Positions 51,306-59,257 of a DNA stretch of 64,000 nucleotides are shown piece after piece. Source of the DNA: Xenophilus azovorans DSM 13620 (GTDB lineage: Bacteria > Pseudomonadota > Gammaproteobacteria > Burkholderiales > Burkholderiaceae_C); assembly GCF_000745855.1 (NCBI RefSeq), contig NZ_JQKD01000021.1:44076-108075 (forward strand). The letters are read 5' to 3'. Below the pieces are notes generated by a model. That model saw nothing but the letters and a program-made list of their open reading frames with translations. It made no database searches and was not told the origin of the DNA. Within the stretch, counting starts at the first letter, position 1; every line of letters starts with the position of its first letter. A program made the translations under genes and the position numbers.

Positions 51306-51998
51306 TCAGGCGGGTTCCATGCCCTGGCGGCGCTTGGCGCCGGCGGCGTCGGGCGAGGCCATGAAGGCCAGCAGGCGGCGCACCGTGTCGGCGTGCGGCG
51401 TGCCGGCCACCACGCCGCCCGAGAACACGGTGTCGATGGCGATGTCCGCCGGCAGCGGGCCGAGGATGTCGATGCCTTCCACGTGGATCAGCTCGGAGCG
51501 CTGCTGGAAGCCCAGCGCCACCTCGCCGCGGGCGATCAGCGTGCCCACCGGCACGCCGGGCGGCGCCTGCACGGTGCGCTGCTTCACCTCGTCGGCGATG
51601 CCCCAGCGCGCGAAGAGCGCCTGCAGCGCCACGCCGCTCGGGCCGGTGGAGTAGCCGATGCTCGGCGCGGCCAGCACGGCCGCGCGCAGCGCGTCGCCGG
51701 TGCCGATGTCCGGGCGCGGCGCGCCCGCGCGCACCGCCGCGACGGTGCTGGAGCGCACCAGGTCCACCTTGCTGCCCGCGGCCACGCGGCCGGCGGCCTG
51801 CAGCCTGTCGATGGCGTCAGAGGCGAGGAAGACCACGTCGAAGGCTTCCTCGCCGGCCTGCACGCGCCGGGCCGCGTCCACGCCGCCGACGGATTCGATG
51901 GCCACCGCCGCGCCGCCCTGCGCCTGCCAGGCGGCGGCCAGGTCGGCCAGCACCTGGCGCGTGGCCATGGACGAGATGCCTTGGAGGGGATGGGTCAT
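51306..51998 (-). CDS. ModA-like substrate-binding-fold protein without signal peptide, first gene of the pmd operon
   Basis: 230 residues with a type II periplasmic-binding fold of the molybdate-binding (ModA-like) type: GISSMATRQVLADLAAAWQAQGG, FDVVFLASDAIDRLQAAGRV, YSTGPSGVALQALFARWGI, and PPGVPVGTLIARGEVALGFQQ. There is no signal peptide, so it should be cytoplasmic. It takes the leading position where Comamonas-type pmd operons carry the tautomerase gene pmdU. It may be an effector-binding or isomerase-like protein; the function is unknown. ATG 51998 is chosen for the GGAGA 10 bases before it; an upstream ATG at 52058 exists. Confidence 0.85.
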   Translation of the reverse strand: MTHPLQGISSMATRQVLADLAAAWQAQGGAAVAIESVGGVDAARRVQAGEEAFDVVFLASDAIDRLQAAGRVAAGSKVDLVRSSTVAAVRAGAPRPDIGTGDALRAAVLAAPSIGYSTGPSGVALQALFARWGIADEVKQRTVQAPPGVPVGTLIARGEVALGFQQRSELIHVEGIDILGPLPADIAIDTVFSGGVVAGTPHADTVRRLLAFMASPDAAGAKRRQGMEPA

Positions 51999-52119
51999 GC
52001 CGGGTGTCTCCGAAGGGCCTGTGCGCGAGAGAGGGCGGCCCGTTGCTCGAGGAGGCATTCTGCGAAGCGCCGGGCCCGGCGGGAAGTCGCCGCCGCCGCT
52101 ATCAGCTAGAACAAATCGG

Positions 52120-52135
52120 CATATCCAGTGGTATG
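52120..52135. promoter_or_regulatory. Candidate LysR-type operator between the LysR gene and the pmd operon
   Basis: CATATCCAGTGGTATG, an imperfect inverted repeat with ATA/TAT arms (6 of 8 positions pair), in the AT-richer part of the 171-base divergent region. Position and symmetry suit a LysR recognition site. Confidence 0.4.
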
Positions 52136-52169
52136 GTTCGCTTTTCTGCGATACCTCTTGTCACCGTTC

Positions 52170-53078
52170 GTGGACCTCAAGCAACTCGAATACTTCGTGC
52201 GCGTGGCCGAGCTGGGCAGCTTCACCCGTGCCTCGCAGGCGCTGGACGTGGCCCAGCCCGCGTTGTCGCGCCAGGTGCGGCTGCTGGAGGTGGAGCTGCG
52301 CCAGAACCTGCTGGTGCGCAACGGCCGCGGCGTCACGCTGACCGACGCCGGGGCGCTGCTGCTGGAGCACGGGCGCGGCATCCTGCACCAGGTGGCGCGC
52401 GCGCAGGAGGAGCTGGCCGGCGCCCGCGGCGGCCTGGCCGGCCGGGTGGCGCTGGGCCTGCCGCCCAGCGTGGCGCGGGCCTACGCCGTGCCCCTGACGC
52501 GCGCCTTCCGCCAGCGGCTGCCGCAGGCGCAGCTGTCGATCACCGAGGGCCTGTCCGTCGGCATGCAGGAGGCGCTGACGGCGGGCCGGCTGGACATCGC
52601 CGTGCTCTACAACGCCCGCCCCGCCGCCGGCCTGGACATCCTGCCGCTGATGGCCGAGGCGCTGGTGCTGGTGCAGCCGCGGCCGCCCGGCCTGGCGGAA
52701 GACCCGCCCCCCGCGCCGCTGCCGCTGGCGGCGCTGGCCGGCCTGCCGCTGATCATTCCCAGCCGGCCGAACGCGATCCGCATGCAGGTGGAGTCCGAGC
52801 TGGCCGCGCTGGGCCTGCGCCCGCAGGTGGCGCTGGAGATCGACGGCGTGCCGGCCATCCTCGAACTGGTGGCCGAGGGCCTGGGCAGCGCCGTGCTCAC
52901 GCCGCATGCGGTGGCCAGCTCGGTGCGGCCCTCGGCCTTCACCGTGCGCGCCATCGGCCAGCCGCCGCTGACGGTGCAGGCCTGGCTGGCCACCAGCGCG
53001 CAGCGGCCGGTCACGCACACGCAGCAGGCGGCGCTGGACCTGCTGCGCAAAGTGGTGGGCGCGCCGGCGGCCGGCTGA
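52170..53078 (+). CDS. LysR-family transcriptional regulator, probably of the pmd operon
   Basis: 302 residues from GTG 52170, which gives the standard beginning MDLKQLEYFVRVAELGSFTRASQALDVAQPALSRQVRLLE (HTH at about residues 16-45). An upstream ATG (52128) would add 14 residues but breaks the family pattern. The effector domain follows, with GRVALGLPPSVARAYAVPLTRAF. Divergent from the pmd operon, as in other protocatechuate 4,5-cleavage clusters where the LysR protein responds to protocatechuate. Confidence 0.92.
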   Translation: MDLKQLEYFVRVAELGSFTRASQALDVAQPALSRQVRLLEVELRQNLLVRNGRGVTLTDAGALLLEHGRGILHQVARAQEELAGARGGLAGRVALGLPPSVARAYAVPLTRAFRQRLPQAQLSITEGLSVGMQEALTAGRLDIAVLYNARPAAGLDILPLMAEALVLVQPRPPGLAEDPPPAPLPLAALAGLPLIIPSRPNAIRMQVESELAALGLRPQVALEIDGVPAILELVAEGLGSAVLTPHAVASSVRPSAFTVRAIGQPPLTVQAWLATSAQRPVTHTQQAALDLLRKVVGAPAAG

Positions 53079-53084
53079 ATCCCG

Positions 53085-54071
53085 CTACAGCTTCTGCAGC
53101 TTCGCCTTCGCGATCACCTCGTCCCAGCGCCGGATGTCCGCGGCCAGGAAGTCGCGCAGTGCGGCGGGGCTGCTGCCCCTGGCCGTCATGTTCAGCGCCT
53201 GCAGCTGCTGCTTCACGTCGGCCTGCGCGACGGCGTCCTGCACCGCGCGGCTGAGGCGCTCGACCACCGCGGGCGGCGTCTTCGCCGGGGCGGCCAGGCC
53301 GTTCCACGAACTGACGTCGAAGCCCGCCAGCGGGCCGCCGCTCTCGCGCACGGCGGGCACGTCGGGCAACTCGGGCGCCCGCTCGCGGCCCAGCACCGCC
53401 AGGGGGCGCAGGACCTTGCCCTGGATGTGCGGCATCAGCGGGCCGAGGATGTCGACCAGCACGTCGATCTCGCCGCCGCGCACGGCCGTCACCACCGGCG
53501 GCGTGCCGTTGAAGGGCACCACCTGCGCATCGATGCCGGCCGAGAGCTTGAACAGCTCGGCCGCCAGGTTCTGCGTGGTGCCGATCTGCGGCGTGCCCAC
53601 GTTGAGCTTGCCCGGGTTGGCGCGGGCCCAGGCCAGCAGTTCGCCCAGCGTCTTGAAGCGGCCGTTCGCGGCGACGGCGATCGCCAGGTCGAAGCGCGCC
53701 ATCTGCGAGACGGGCGCGAAGTCGGCCAGCGTGTCGAAGGGCAGCTTCTTGAACAGGGCCGCGCTGACAGCACTGCCGCTGGAGATCAGCAGCAGCGTGT
53801 GGCCGTCGGGCTCGGCGCGCGCCACCTGCTCGCCGGCCACCACGCCGCCGGCGCTGGGCTTGTTGTCGATCACCACCGGCTGGCCGAGCGCGGCGGCCAT
53901 CTTCTGGCCGACCGCGCGCGCCGTCAGGTCGGCGGCGCCGCCGGCGGCGTTGGGCACCACGATGCGGATGGGCCGCGAGGGAAAGGCCGGCTGGGCGGTT
54001 GCGATGCCGGCGGCCGTGCCCAGGGCCAGCGCCCCGGCGCCCTGCAGCAGGCGGCGTCGTTCGAGGGTCAT
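53085..54071 (-). CDS. Bug/TctC-family periplasmic binding protein
   Basis: 328 residues from ATG 54071; the frame stays open to 54167 but the added residues are not signal-like. Signal peptide about residues 1-26, with an RRR near the start (LERRRLLQGAGALALGTAAGIATAQ), possibly Tat-type. Then FPSRPIRIVVPNAAGGAADLTARAVGQKMAAALGQPVVIDNKP and LNVGTPQIGTTQNLAAELFK. An orphan carboxylate-binding protein, convergent with the LysR gene (6 bases apart). Ligand unknown. Confidence 0.92.
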   Translation of the reverse strand: MTLERRRLLQGAGALALGTAAGIATAQPAFPSRPIRIVVPNAAGGAADLTARAVGQKMAAALGQPVVIDNKPSAGGVVAGEQVARAEPDGHTLLLISSGSAVSAALFKKLPFDTLADFAPVSQMARFDLAIAVAANGRFKTLGELLAWARANPGKLNVGTPQIGTTQNLAAELFKLSAGIDAQVVPFNGTPPVVTAVRGGEIDVLVDILGPLMPHIQGKVLRPLAVLGRERAPELPDVPAVRESGGPLAGFDVSSWNGLAAPAKTPPAVVERLSRAVQDAVAQADVKQQLQALNMTARGSSPAALRDFLAADIRRWDEVIAKAKLQKL

Positions 54072-54129
54072 GCTTTGTCTCGGTTCATTGCAAAGGTTCG
54101 CAAGGCCGCGAAGCGGCTTGGGGGGTGCT

Positions 54130-54564
54130 TCATTCTCGTGTTGCGTGCCGCTGCACGCAGTCGACATAGGCGTCGCCGTCGGGCGGGCGGCCGGCGCGCT
54201 GCGCCTCCCACATCATCCGGCCCAGGCACTCCATCGCCTCGTGGTGCGCCTCCAGCAGCGAGCCGCGCCGGGCGGCCAGCAGCTCCACCGCCTGGCGGAT
54301 GCCGCGCGGCTGGTCGATCGAGCACTGCTCGCTGATCGACAGGTGCATCGACAGGTGCAGGAAGGGGTTCTCGCGGCCGTCCTGGCCGTCGTAGACGCGG
54401 GCCGCCGCCGCGTCGGCGTCGGCCAGGTCGGCGTGGTACTCGGGGTGCTGGTCGATCCACTCGCTGGCGATGATCTCCAGCGCCTCCATCGGCTGGCCGG
54501 CGCGGTGCTTGGCGTAGCAGCGGCAGAAGAAGCGCCGCACGTCTTCCTGGGTCGGGTTGAACAT
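54130..54564 (-). CDS. DUF1841 family protein
   Basis: 144 residues: MFNPTQEDVRRFFCRCYAKHRAGQPM, IASEWIDQHPEYHADL, NPFLHLSMHLSISEQCSIDQPRGI and HEAMECLGRMMWEAQR. This is the conserved betaproteobacterial DUF1841 layout; several His and Cys residues could bind metal, but the function is unknown. It is 58 bases from the Bug gene on the same strand and divergent from the PAP2 gene. Confidence 0.88.
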   Translation of the reverse strand: MFNPTQEDVRRFFCRCYAKHRAGQPMEALEIIASEWIDQHPEYHADLADADAAAARVYDGQDGRENPFLHLSMHLSISEQCSIDQPRGIRQAVELLAARRGSLLEAHHEAMECLGRMMWEAQRAGRPPDGDAYVDCVQRHATRE

Positions 54565-54671
54565 GGTGCGGCGAGGGTAGCACCGGCCCGCCGATGCCGC
54601 CGGCGCGCAGGGCGCGTCACTCGGCTCGGGCAAGATGGCGGGTTTGGCGCTTGTCCGCCCGGCCCCGCTGC

Positions 54672-55352
54672 ATGACCGACCACCCTCCCGCTCCGCTCTC
54701 CTGGACCCGCGACCTGCGCCAGCGCGCGCGCGAACACTTCTGGCTCAAGTTCATCGGCACCGTGGTGTGGGTGTGGGTCTTCTTCATCGGCTATTTCCAC
54801 CTCCTGCGCAACCCCGTGTACCCCGTCACGGTGATGCCGCTGACGGCGGTGGACCGGTGGATGCCCTTCCAGCCGGGCTGGCTGGCGGCCTACCTGTCGC
54901 TATGGGTGTACGTGGGCATCGCGCCGGGGCTGCAGCGCGGCTTCGCGTCGCTGCTCGCCTACGGCTTCTGGTCGGCGGCGCTGTGCGCCACGGGGCTGGG
55001 CATCTTCTGGCTGTGGCCCACGCAGATCCCGCCGATGGACGTGCCGGCCGGCGCGCCGGGCTTCGCGCTGCTGCAGGGCATCGACGCGGCCGGCAACGCC
55101 TGCCCGTCGATGCACGTCGCCATCTCGATGTTCACGGCGGTCTGGCTGGAGAGCATCTTCCGCCGGGCTGGCGCGCCGGCGGCGCTGCGGGTGCTGAACC
55201 TCGCCTGGTTCGCCGCCATCGCCTGGTCGACGATGGCGGTGCGCCAGCACGTGCTGTGGGACGTGCTGGCCGGTGCCGCGCTGGGCGCCGTGTTCGCCTG
55301 GGCCTCGCTGCGCTGGCGGCCCGCGGAGCCGCAGGTCGAGCGGCTATCATGA
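54672..55352 (+). CDS. PAP2-family membrane phosphatase/transferase
   Basis: 226 residues from ATG 54672, about six transmembrane helices. Catalytic motifs of the inositolphosphorylceramide-synthase-like PAP2 group: CPSMHVAISMFTA (PSMH) and RQHVLWDVLAGA (HxxxD). The first PAP2 motif is not obvious. It would remove or transfer a lipid phosphate at the membrane. A carrier protein gene follows 34 bases later and a ketosynthase after that, which suggests a lipid-modification unit (inference). Confidence 0.88.
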   Translation: MTDHPPAPLSWTRDLRQRAREHFWLKFIGTVVWVWVFFIGYFHLLRNPVYPVTVMPLTAVDRWMPFQPGWLAAYLSLWVYVGIAPGLQRGFASLLAYGFWSAALCATGLGIFWLWPTQIPPMDVPAGAPGFALLQGIDAAGNACPSMHVAISMFTAVWLESIFRRAGAPAALRVLNLAWFAAIAWSTMAVRQHVLWDVLAGAALGAVFAWASLRWRPAEPQVERLS

Positions 55353-55386
55353 CCCGACACCGACGAAGACGACAACACAGCCGCCC

Positions 55387-55665
55387 ATGAGTTCTTCGCT
55401 GAAGGAATTGCAGGACCTGATCCAGGAGAAGTACGGCATCGATCCCGCCACGCTCGACCCGAACGAGTCCATGCGCGACAAGGGCTTCGATTCGCTGGCG
55501 CTGGTGGAATTCCTGTTCGAGATCGAGGACCGCCTGAAGATCTCGCTGCCCGACCCCGACCCGAGCATCGAGACGCTGGCCGGCCTGGCCGCCGTGGTGG
55601 ACCGCGTGCGCGCCCAGCAGGCCGACGCCGGCGAGCCGGCCGCCGACGCCTCCGCCGCCTCGTGA
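55387..55665 (+). CDS. Acyl carrier protein
   Basis: 92 residues, one phosphopantetheine-binding domain with the attachment Ser36 in DKGFDSLALVEFLFEIEDRL. It has an acidic Ala-rich tail (about residues 75-92) not found in the primary AcpP. It overlaps the ketosynthase start (GTGA), so the two are translated together and presumably act as a dedicated pair rather than in general fatty-acid synthesis. Confidence 0.93.
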   Translation: MSSSLKELQDLIQEKYGIDPATLDPNESMRDKGFDSLALVEFLFEIEDRLKISLPDPDPSIETLAGLAAVVDRVRAQQADAGEPAADASAAS

Positions 55666-56888
55666 GCGCGGTCGCCGTCACCGGGCTGGGCGTGGTCTCG
55701 CCGCACGGCGAGGACCCGCAGGCCCTGTTCGACGCCCTGCTGCGCGGCGAGTCAGCCGTGCGGCCCATCTTCCCCGAACTGGCGAAGCCTGCCGCCGCCG
55801 CGACCGTGGCCTTCGACGAATCGCGCTGGTTCACCAGGCTGCAGCTCGCGGGCGTGGACCGCGTGAGCCAGATGGCCGTGGCCGCCGCCGACCTGGCCGT
55901 GAAGGACGCCGGCGGCCTGCACGGCGCCGCGCCGGAGCGCGTCGGCGTCTTCGGCGGCTGCGGCATGGGCGGCGCCGTGGCGCTGGAGGCCGCCTACCGC
56001 AGCGGCATGGCCACCGGCGCCGGCCGCGTGCCGCCGCTGACGGTGCCGGCCTTCATGCCCAACGCGCCGGCCTCGCACGTCGCCATGCGGCAGCAGGCGC
56101 GGGGGCCGGTGTTCACCTACTCGGTGGCCTGCGCCTCCTCGGCCGTGGCCATCGCCGAGGCGGCCAAGGCGGTGCAGCGCGGAGAGGTGGACGTCGCCAT
56201 CGCCGGCGGCAGCGAGGCACTGATCGTGCCCGGCGTGGTGATGGCCTGGCAGGCCATGCAGACGCTGGCGGCCTTTCCGGCCGGCGACGCGCAGGCCGCG
56301 GCCACCGCCGTCAGGCCCTTCGCGGCCGACCGCAGCGGCTTCGCGCTGGGGGAGGGCGCGGCCTTCCTGGTGCTCGAATCCGAGGCCCGGGCGAAGGCGC
56401 GCGGCGCCCGCGCCCACGCGCTGCTGGCCGGCTGGGGCCACAGCTGCGACGCCACCCACCTGACCAAGCCCGAGGCCGCCGGCCAGGCGCGCGCGCTGCG
56501 CATGGCGCTGGATGCCGCGGGGCTGGCGCCGGCCGAGGTCGGCTACTGCAATGCGCACGGCACCGCCACCAAGATCGGCGACCCGATCGAGCGCGACGCC
56601 CTCGCGCTGGCGTGGGGCGGCGACCTGGACCGGCTGAAGGTCAGCTCCACCAAGGCGCTGCACGGCCACCTGCTGGGCGCCGCCGGCGCGCTGGAGGCGG
56701 TGATCACCGTGCTGGCGCTGGCGAAGCGCCGACTGCCGCCCAACGCGCACTGCGACGCGCCCGACGCCGCCTGCGCGCTGAACCTGGTGCGGCCCGGCGC
56801 CGTCGGCGCGCCGGACCTGGAGGCGGCCGTGAGCAGCTCCTTCGCCTTCGGCGGCAGCAACGCCGTGCTCGTCTTCCGGCGGGCGTGA
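55662..56888 (+). CDS. Beta-ketoacyl-ACP synthase (FabF-like)
   Basis: 408 residues from GTG 55662. Thiolase-fold condensing enzyme with the complete triad: Cys157 (SVACASS), His299 (NAHGTAT) and His334 (KALHGHLLG), and the C-terminal SFAFGGSNAV loop. It condenses a malonyl-ACP with an acyl chain. The genome's main FabF would sit with fabD/fabG/acpP, none of which are here, so this is an accessory enzyme coupled to the neighbouring carrier protein. Its stop overlaps the next gene (TGATG). Confidence 0.92.
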   Translation: MSAVAVTGLGVVSPHGEDPQALFDALLRGESAVRPIFPELAKPAAAATVAFDESRWFTRLQLAGVDRVSQMAVAAADLAVKDAGGLHGAAPERVGVFGGCGMGGAVALEAAYRSGMATGAGRVPPLTVPAFMPNAPASHVAMRQQARGPVFTYSVACASSAVAIAEAAKAVQRGEVDVAIAGGSEALIVPGVVMAWQAMQTLAAFPAGDAQAAATAVRPFAADRSGFALGEGAAFLVLESEARAKARGARAHALLAGWGHSCDATHLTKPEAAGQARALRMALDAAGLAPAEVGYCNAHGTATKIGDPIERDALALAWGGDLDRLKVSSTKALHGHLLGAAGALEAVITVLALAKRRLPPNAHCDAPDAACALNLVRPGAVGAPDLEAAVSSSFAFGGSNAVLVFRRA

Positions 56889-57277
56889 TGCGAAGCCGCC
56901 TGCTGCTCGGCACATGCGCGGCGGCCCTGGGCGCCGCCGCCTTCGCCGCCGCTGCGCAGCAGCCGAGCTGGGGCGCCATCGCCAGCGCCTATCCGGCCTG
57001 GGGCTATGCCTACGAGCACCCCACGCGCGAGGCCGCCGAGCGCGAGGCGCGCGCCCAGTGCGAGCGCGCCGGCCGGCGGCGCGGCGCCTCGTGCGAGGTG
57101 CGCGTGACCTTCGAGCGGACCTGCGGCGCCATGGCGCAGGGCAACTACGGCGAGTGGGGCGTGGCGACCGCGTCCACCGCGGCCGAGGCCGCTCGCGCTG
57201 CCGCGCGGCAGTGCGACAACCACCTGCCCACCGAGCCCTGCCGGGTCGTGGTGCGGGCCTGCTCGCCGGGTGGATGA
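56888..57277 (+). CDS. Secreted DUF4189-like protein
   Basis: 129 residues with a Sec signal peptide (about residues 1-24, LLLGTCAAALGAAAFAAAAQ). The mature part resembles DUF4189: WGAIASAYPAWGYAYEHPTREAAEREARAQCE, CEVRVTFERTCGAMAQGNYGEWG, ARAAARQCDNHLP and CRVVVRACSPGG. Six cysteines in the mature part could form three disulfides. Function unknown. It overlaps the ketosynthase stop by one base, so it belongs to that transcript. Confidence 0.85.
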   Translation: MRSRLLLGTCAAALGAAAFAAAAQQPSWGAIASAYPAWGYAYEHPTREAAEREARAQCERAGRRRGASCEVRVTFERTCGAMAQGNYGEWGVATASTAAEAARAAARQCDNHLPTEPCRVVVRACSPGG

Positions 57278-57331
57278 TCGAGCCCTGGCCGGCGCGTGCC
57301 GCCAGAACACCGAATTTCAAGGAGAGCTTCC

Positions 57332-58540
57332 ATGACCACCCTCGACGCCTTCATCTGCGACGCCGTTCGCACCCCCTTCGGCCGCTACGGCGGGGCGCTT
57401 GCCAGCGTGCGCACCGACGACCTGGGCGCCGTGCCGATCAAGGCGCTGATGGAGCGCAACAAGGAGGTGGACTGGCAGGCCGTGACCGACGTGATCTACG
57501 GCTGCGCCAACCAGGCCGGCGAAGACAACCGCAACGTGGCGCGCATGGCCGCGCTGCTGGCCGGGTTGCCCATCGAGGTGCCCGGCGCCACCGTCAACCG
57601 CCTGTGCGGCTCGGGCCTGGACGCCGTGGGCAGCGCCGCGCGGGCCATCAAGGCCGGCGAGGCGCAGCTGATGATCGCCGGCGGCGTCGAGAGCATGAGC
57701 CGCGCGCCCTTCGTCATGCCCAAGGCCGAGAGCGCCTTCAGCCGCGCCAACGCCGTGTACGACACCACCATCGGCTGGCGTTTCGTCAACAAGCGGATGT
57801 TGGCGCAGTACGGCGTCGATTCGATGCCCGAGACGGCGGAGAACGTGGCCACCGACCACAAGATCGAGCGCGAGGCGCAGGACCGCATGGCCCTGGCCAG
57901 CCAGCAGCGGGCGGTGGCGGCGCAAAAGCGCGGCTTCTTCGACGCCGAGATCGTGCCGGTGAGCATCCCGCAGAAGAAGGGCGACCCGGTGGTGGTGAGC
58001 AAGGACGAGCACCCGCGCGACACCAGCCTGGAGGCGCTGGCCAGGCTCAAGGGCGTGGTGCGCCCGGACGGCACGGTGACGGCGGGCAACGCCAGCGGGG
58101 TGAACGACGGGGCCTGCGCGCTCTTGATCGCCGGGGAGCAGGCGGCGACGAAGCACGGCCTGAAGCCCAGGGCCCGCATCGTGGGCATGGCCACGGCGGG
58201 CGTGGCGCCGCGGGTGATGGGCATCGGGCCGGCGCCGGCGACCGAGAAGGTGCTGGCGCTCACGGGGCTGAAGCTGGAGCAGATCGACGTGATCGAGCTG
58301 AACGAGGCGTTCGCGGCGCAGGGGCTGGCGGTGCTGCGGATGCTGGGGCTGAAGGACGAGGACCCGCGGGTGAACATCAACGGCGGGGCCATCGCGCTGG
58401 GGCATCCGCTGGGCGCCAGCGGGGCGCGGCTGGCGACCACGGCGGTGAACCAGCTGCACAGCGGCGGCGGGCGCTACGCGCTGTGCACCATGTGCATCGG
58501 GGTGGGGCAGGGCATCGCGCTGATCCTCGAGAAGGTCTGA
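57332..58540 (+). CDS. pcaF: 3-oxoadipyl-CoA/acetyl-CoA thiolase (PcaF type)
   Basis: 402 residues from ATG 57332 (AAGGAGA upstream). Catalytic Cys in VNRLCGSGLDAVG, His in GGAIALGHPLGASGAR and second Cys in YALCTMCIGVGQG. FICDAVRTPFGRYGGALASVRTDDLGAVP at the start is typical of 3-oxoadipyl-CoA thiolases. No other beta-ketoadipate gene is in the window, so it may act on 3-oxopimelyl-CoA from the cyclohexanecarboxylate route next door, or serve a distant pathway. The symbol reflects family resemblance only. Confidence 0.85.
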   Translation: MTTLDAFICDAVRTPFGRYGGALASVRTDDLGAVPIKALMERNKEVDWQAVTDVIYGCANQAGEDNRNVARMAALLAGLPIEVPGATVNRLCGSGLDAVGSAARAIKAGEAQLMIAGGVESMSRAPFVMPKAESAFSRANAVYDTTIGWRFVNKRMLAQYGVDSMPETAENVATDHKIEREAQDRMALASQQRAVAAQKRGFFDAEIVPVSIPQKKGDPVVVSKDEHPRDTSLEALARLKGVVRPDGTVTAGNASGVNDGACALLIAGEQAATKHGLKPRARIVGMATAGVAPRVMGIGPAPATEKVLALTGLKLEQIDVIELNEAFAAQGLAVLRMLGLKDEDPRVNINGGAIALGHPLGASGARLATTAVNQLHSGGGRYALCTMCIGVGQGIALILEKV

Positions 58541-58558
58541 GTTTTCTTCCCCTTCCCG

Positions 58559-58598
58559 TCGGCCGCAGCGTCCCGAGGCGCTGCGGCCGATGTCTTTT
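58559..58598 (+). terminator. Terminator after the thiolase gene
   Basis: Perfect 12-bp stem (TCGGCCGCAGCG 58559-58570 with CGCTGCGGCCGA 58579-58590), 8-base loop, then TGTCTTTT. It separates the thiolase gene from the convergent MarR gene. Confidence 0.8.
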
Positions 58599-58607
58599 CC
58601 GCGGCGG

Positions 58608-59126
58608 TCAGGCCTCCTCGGCTTCCACGCCCTCGCCGCCGCCCTGCGCCTCGTCCACCTTCTGCATGTTCTCCAGCAGCTTGAGCAGGTAGTGCAGGCT
58701 GTGCGTGGTGTCGTTGATCGAGAAGCCCTCCAGCACCTGCGCGTAGTAGGCGTGGATCTTGGGCAGCGCCTGCTGCTGCCATAGCTGCCGCCCCTCGGGC
58801 GTCATCGAGACGATGCGCGCGCGCCGGTCGCGTGCGTCCTGCGCCATGCGCACCCGGCCGTCGCGCTCCATGCGGCCGATCAGCCCCGAGAGGTTCTGCC
58901 GGCTCACCTTCAGGTAGCGCGCCAGCTCGCCCACGCTCATCCCCGCGCCGGCCTCTTCCCGCGAGAGCGCGCCCAGCACCGCCCACTGCTGCGTGGTCAG
59001 CCCTTCGGCTTCCACGGCGCGCGTCCCGGTTTTATGCAACATATTTGCACATTGGTACAGCCTGAAGAACAGGCGGTTGGCGAGTGCCATGCGCGCTTTT
59101 TCATCGTTTTCATTAGGGAAAACCAT
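58608..59126 (-). CDS. badR: MarR-family regulator, BadR-like
   Basis: 172 residues. Winged helix-turn-helix at about residues 35-110: LTTQQWAVLGALSREEAGAGMSVGELARYLKVSRQNLSGLIGRMERDGRV then RRARIVSMTPEGRQLW. The C-terminal dimerisation helices include FSINDTTHSLHYLLKLLENMQK. It is divergent from badH-badI-aliB-aliA, the arrangement of the BadR regulator that controls cyclohexanecarboxylate genes in Rhodopseudomonas palustris. A perfect palindrome lies in the shared intergenic region (59180-59193). Confidence 0.85.
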   Translation of the reverse strand: MVFPNENDEKARMALANRLFFRLYQCANMLHKTGTRAVEAEGLTTQQWAVLGALSREEAGAGMSVGELARYLKVSRQNLSGLIGRMERDGRVRMAQDARDRRARIVSMTPEGRQLWQQQALPKIHAYYAQVLEGFSINDTTHSLHYLLKLLENMQKVDEAQGGGEGVEAEEA

Positions 59127-59179
59127 AAAAGTATCCGTTCACGAAGCAGAGGGTCGAAGGCTTGCGAAAAGCCATTTAA

Positions 59180-59193
59180 GACAATATATTGTC
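59180..59193. promoter_or_regulatory. MarR-type operator candidate upstream of badH
   Basis: GACAATATATTGTC, a perfect 14-base palindrome in an AT-rich patch between badR and badH, the classical shape and size of a MarR-family operator. Confidence 0.75.
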
Positions 59194-59257
59194 ATATATC
59201 GGATCGGCGGAGGCCGCCGATCCATGGACGATAGCAAGCACGCCAGGAGAGATTTGC

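Noticed and set aside
52128..52169. Upstream ATG for the LysR gene
   Set aside because: It adds 14 hydrophobic residues before the usual MDLKQLEYF start and would place the start inside the operator-like palindrome region.
54072..54167. Extension of the second Bug protein to an upstream ATG at 54167
   Set aside because: The added 32 residues are hydrophilic and precede a good signal peptide that starts at 54071.
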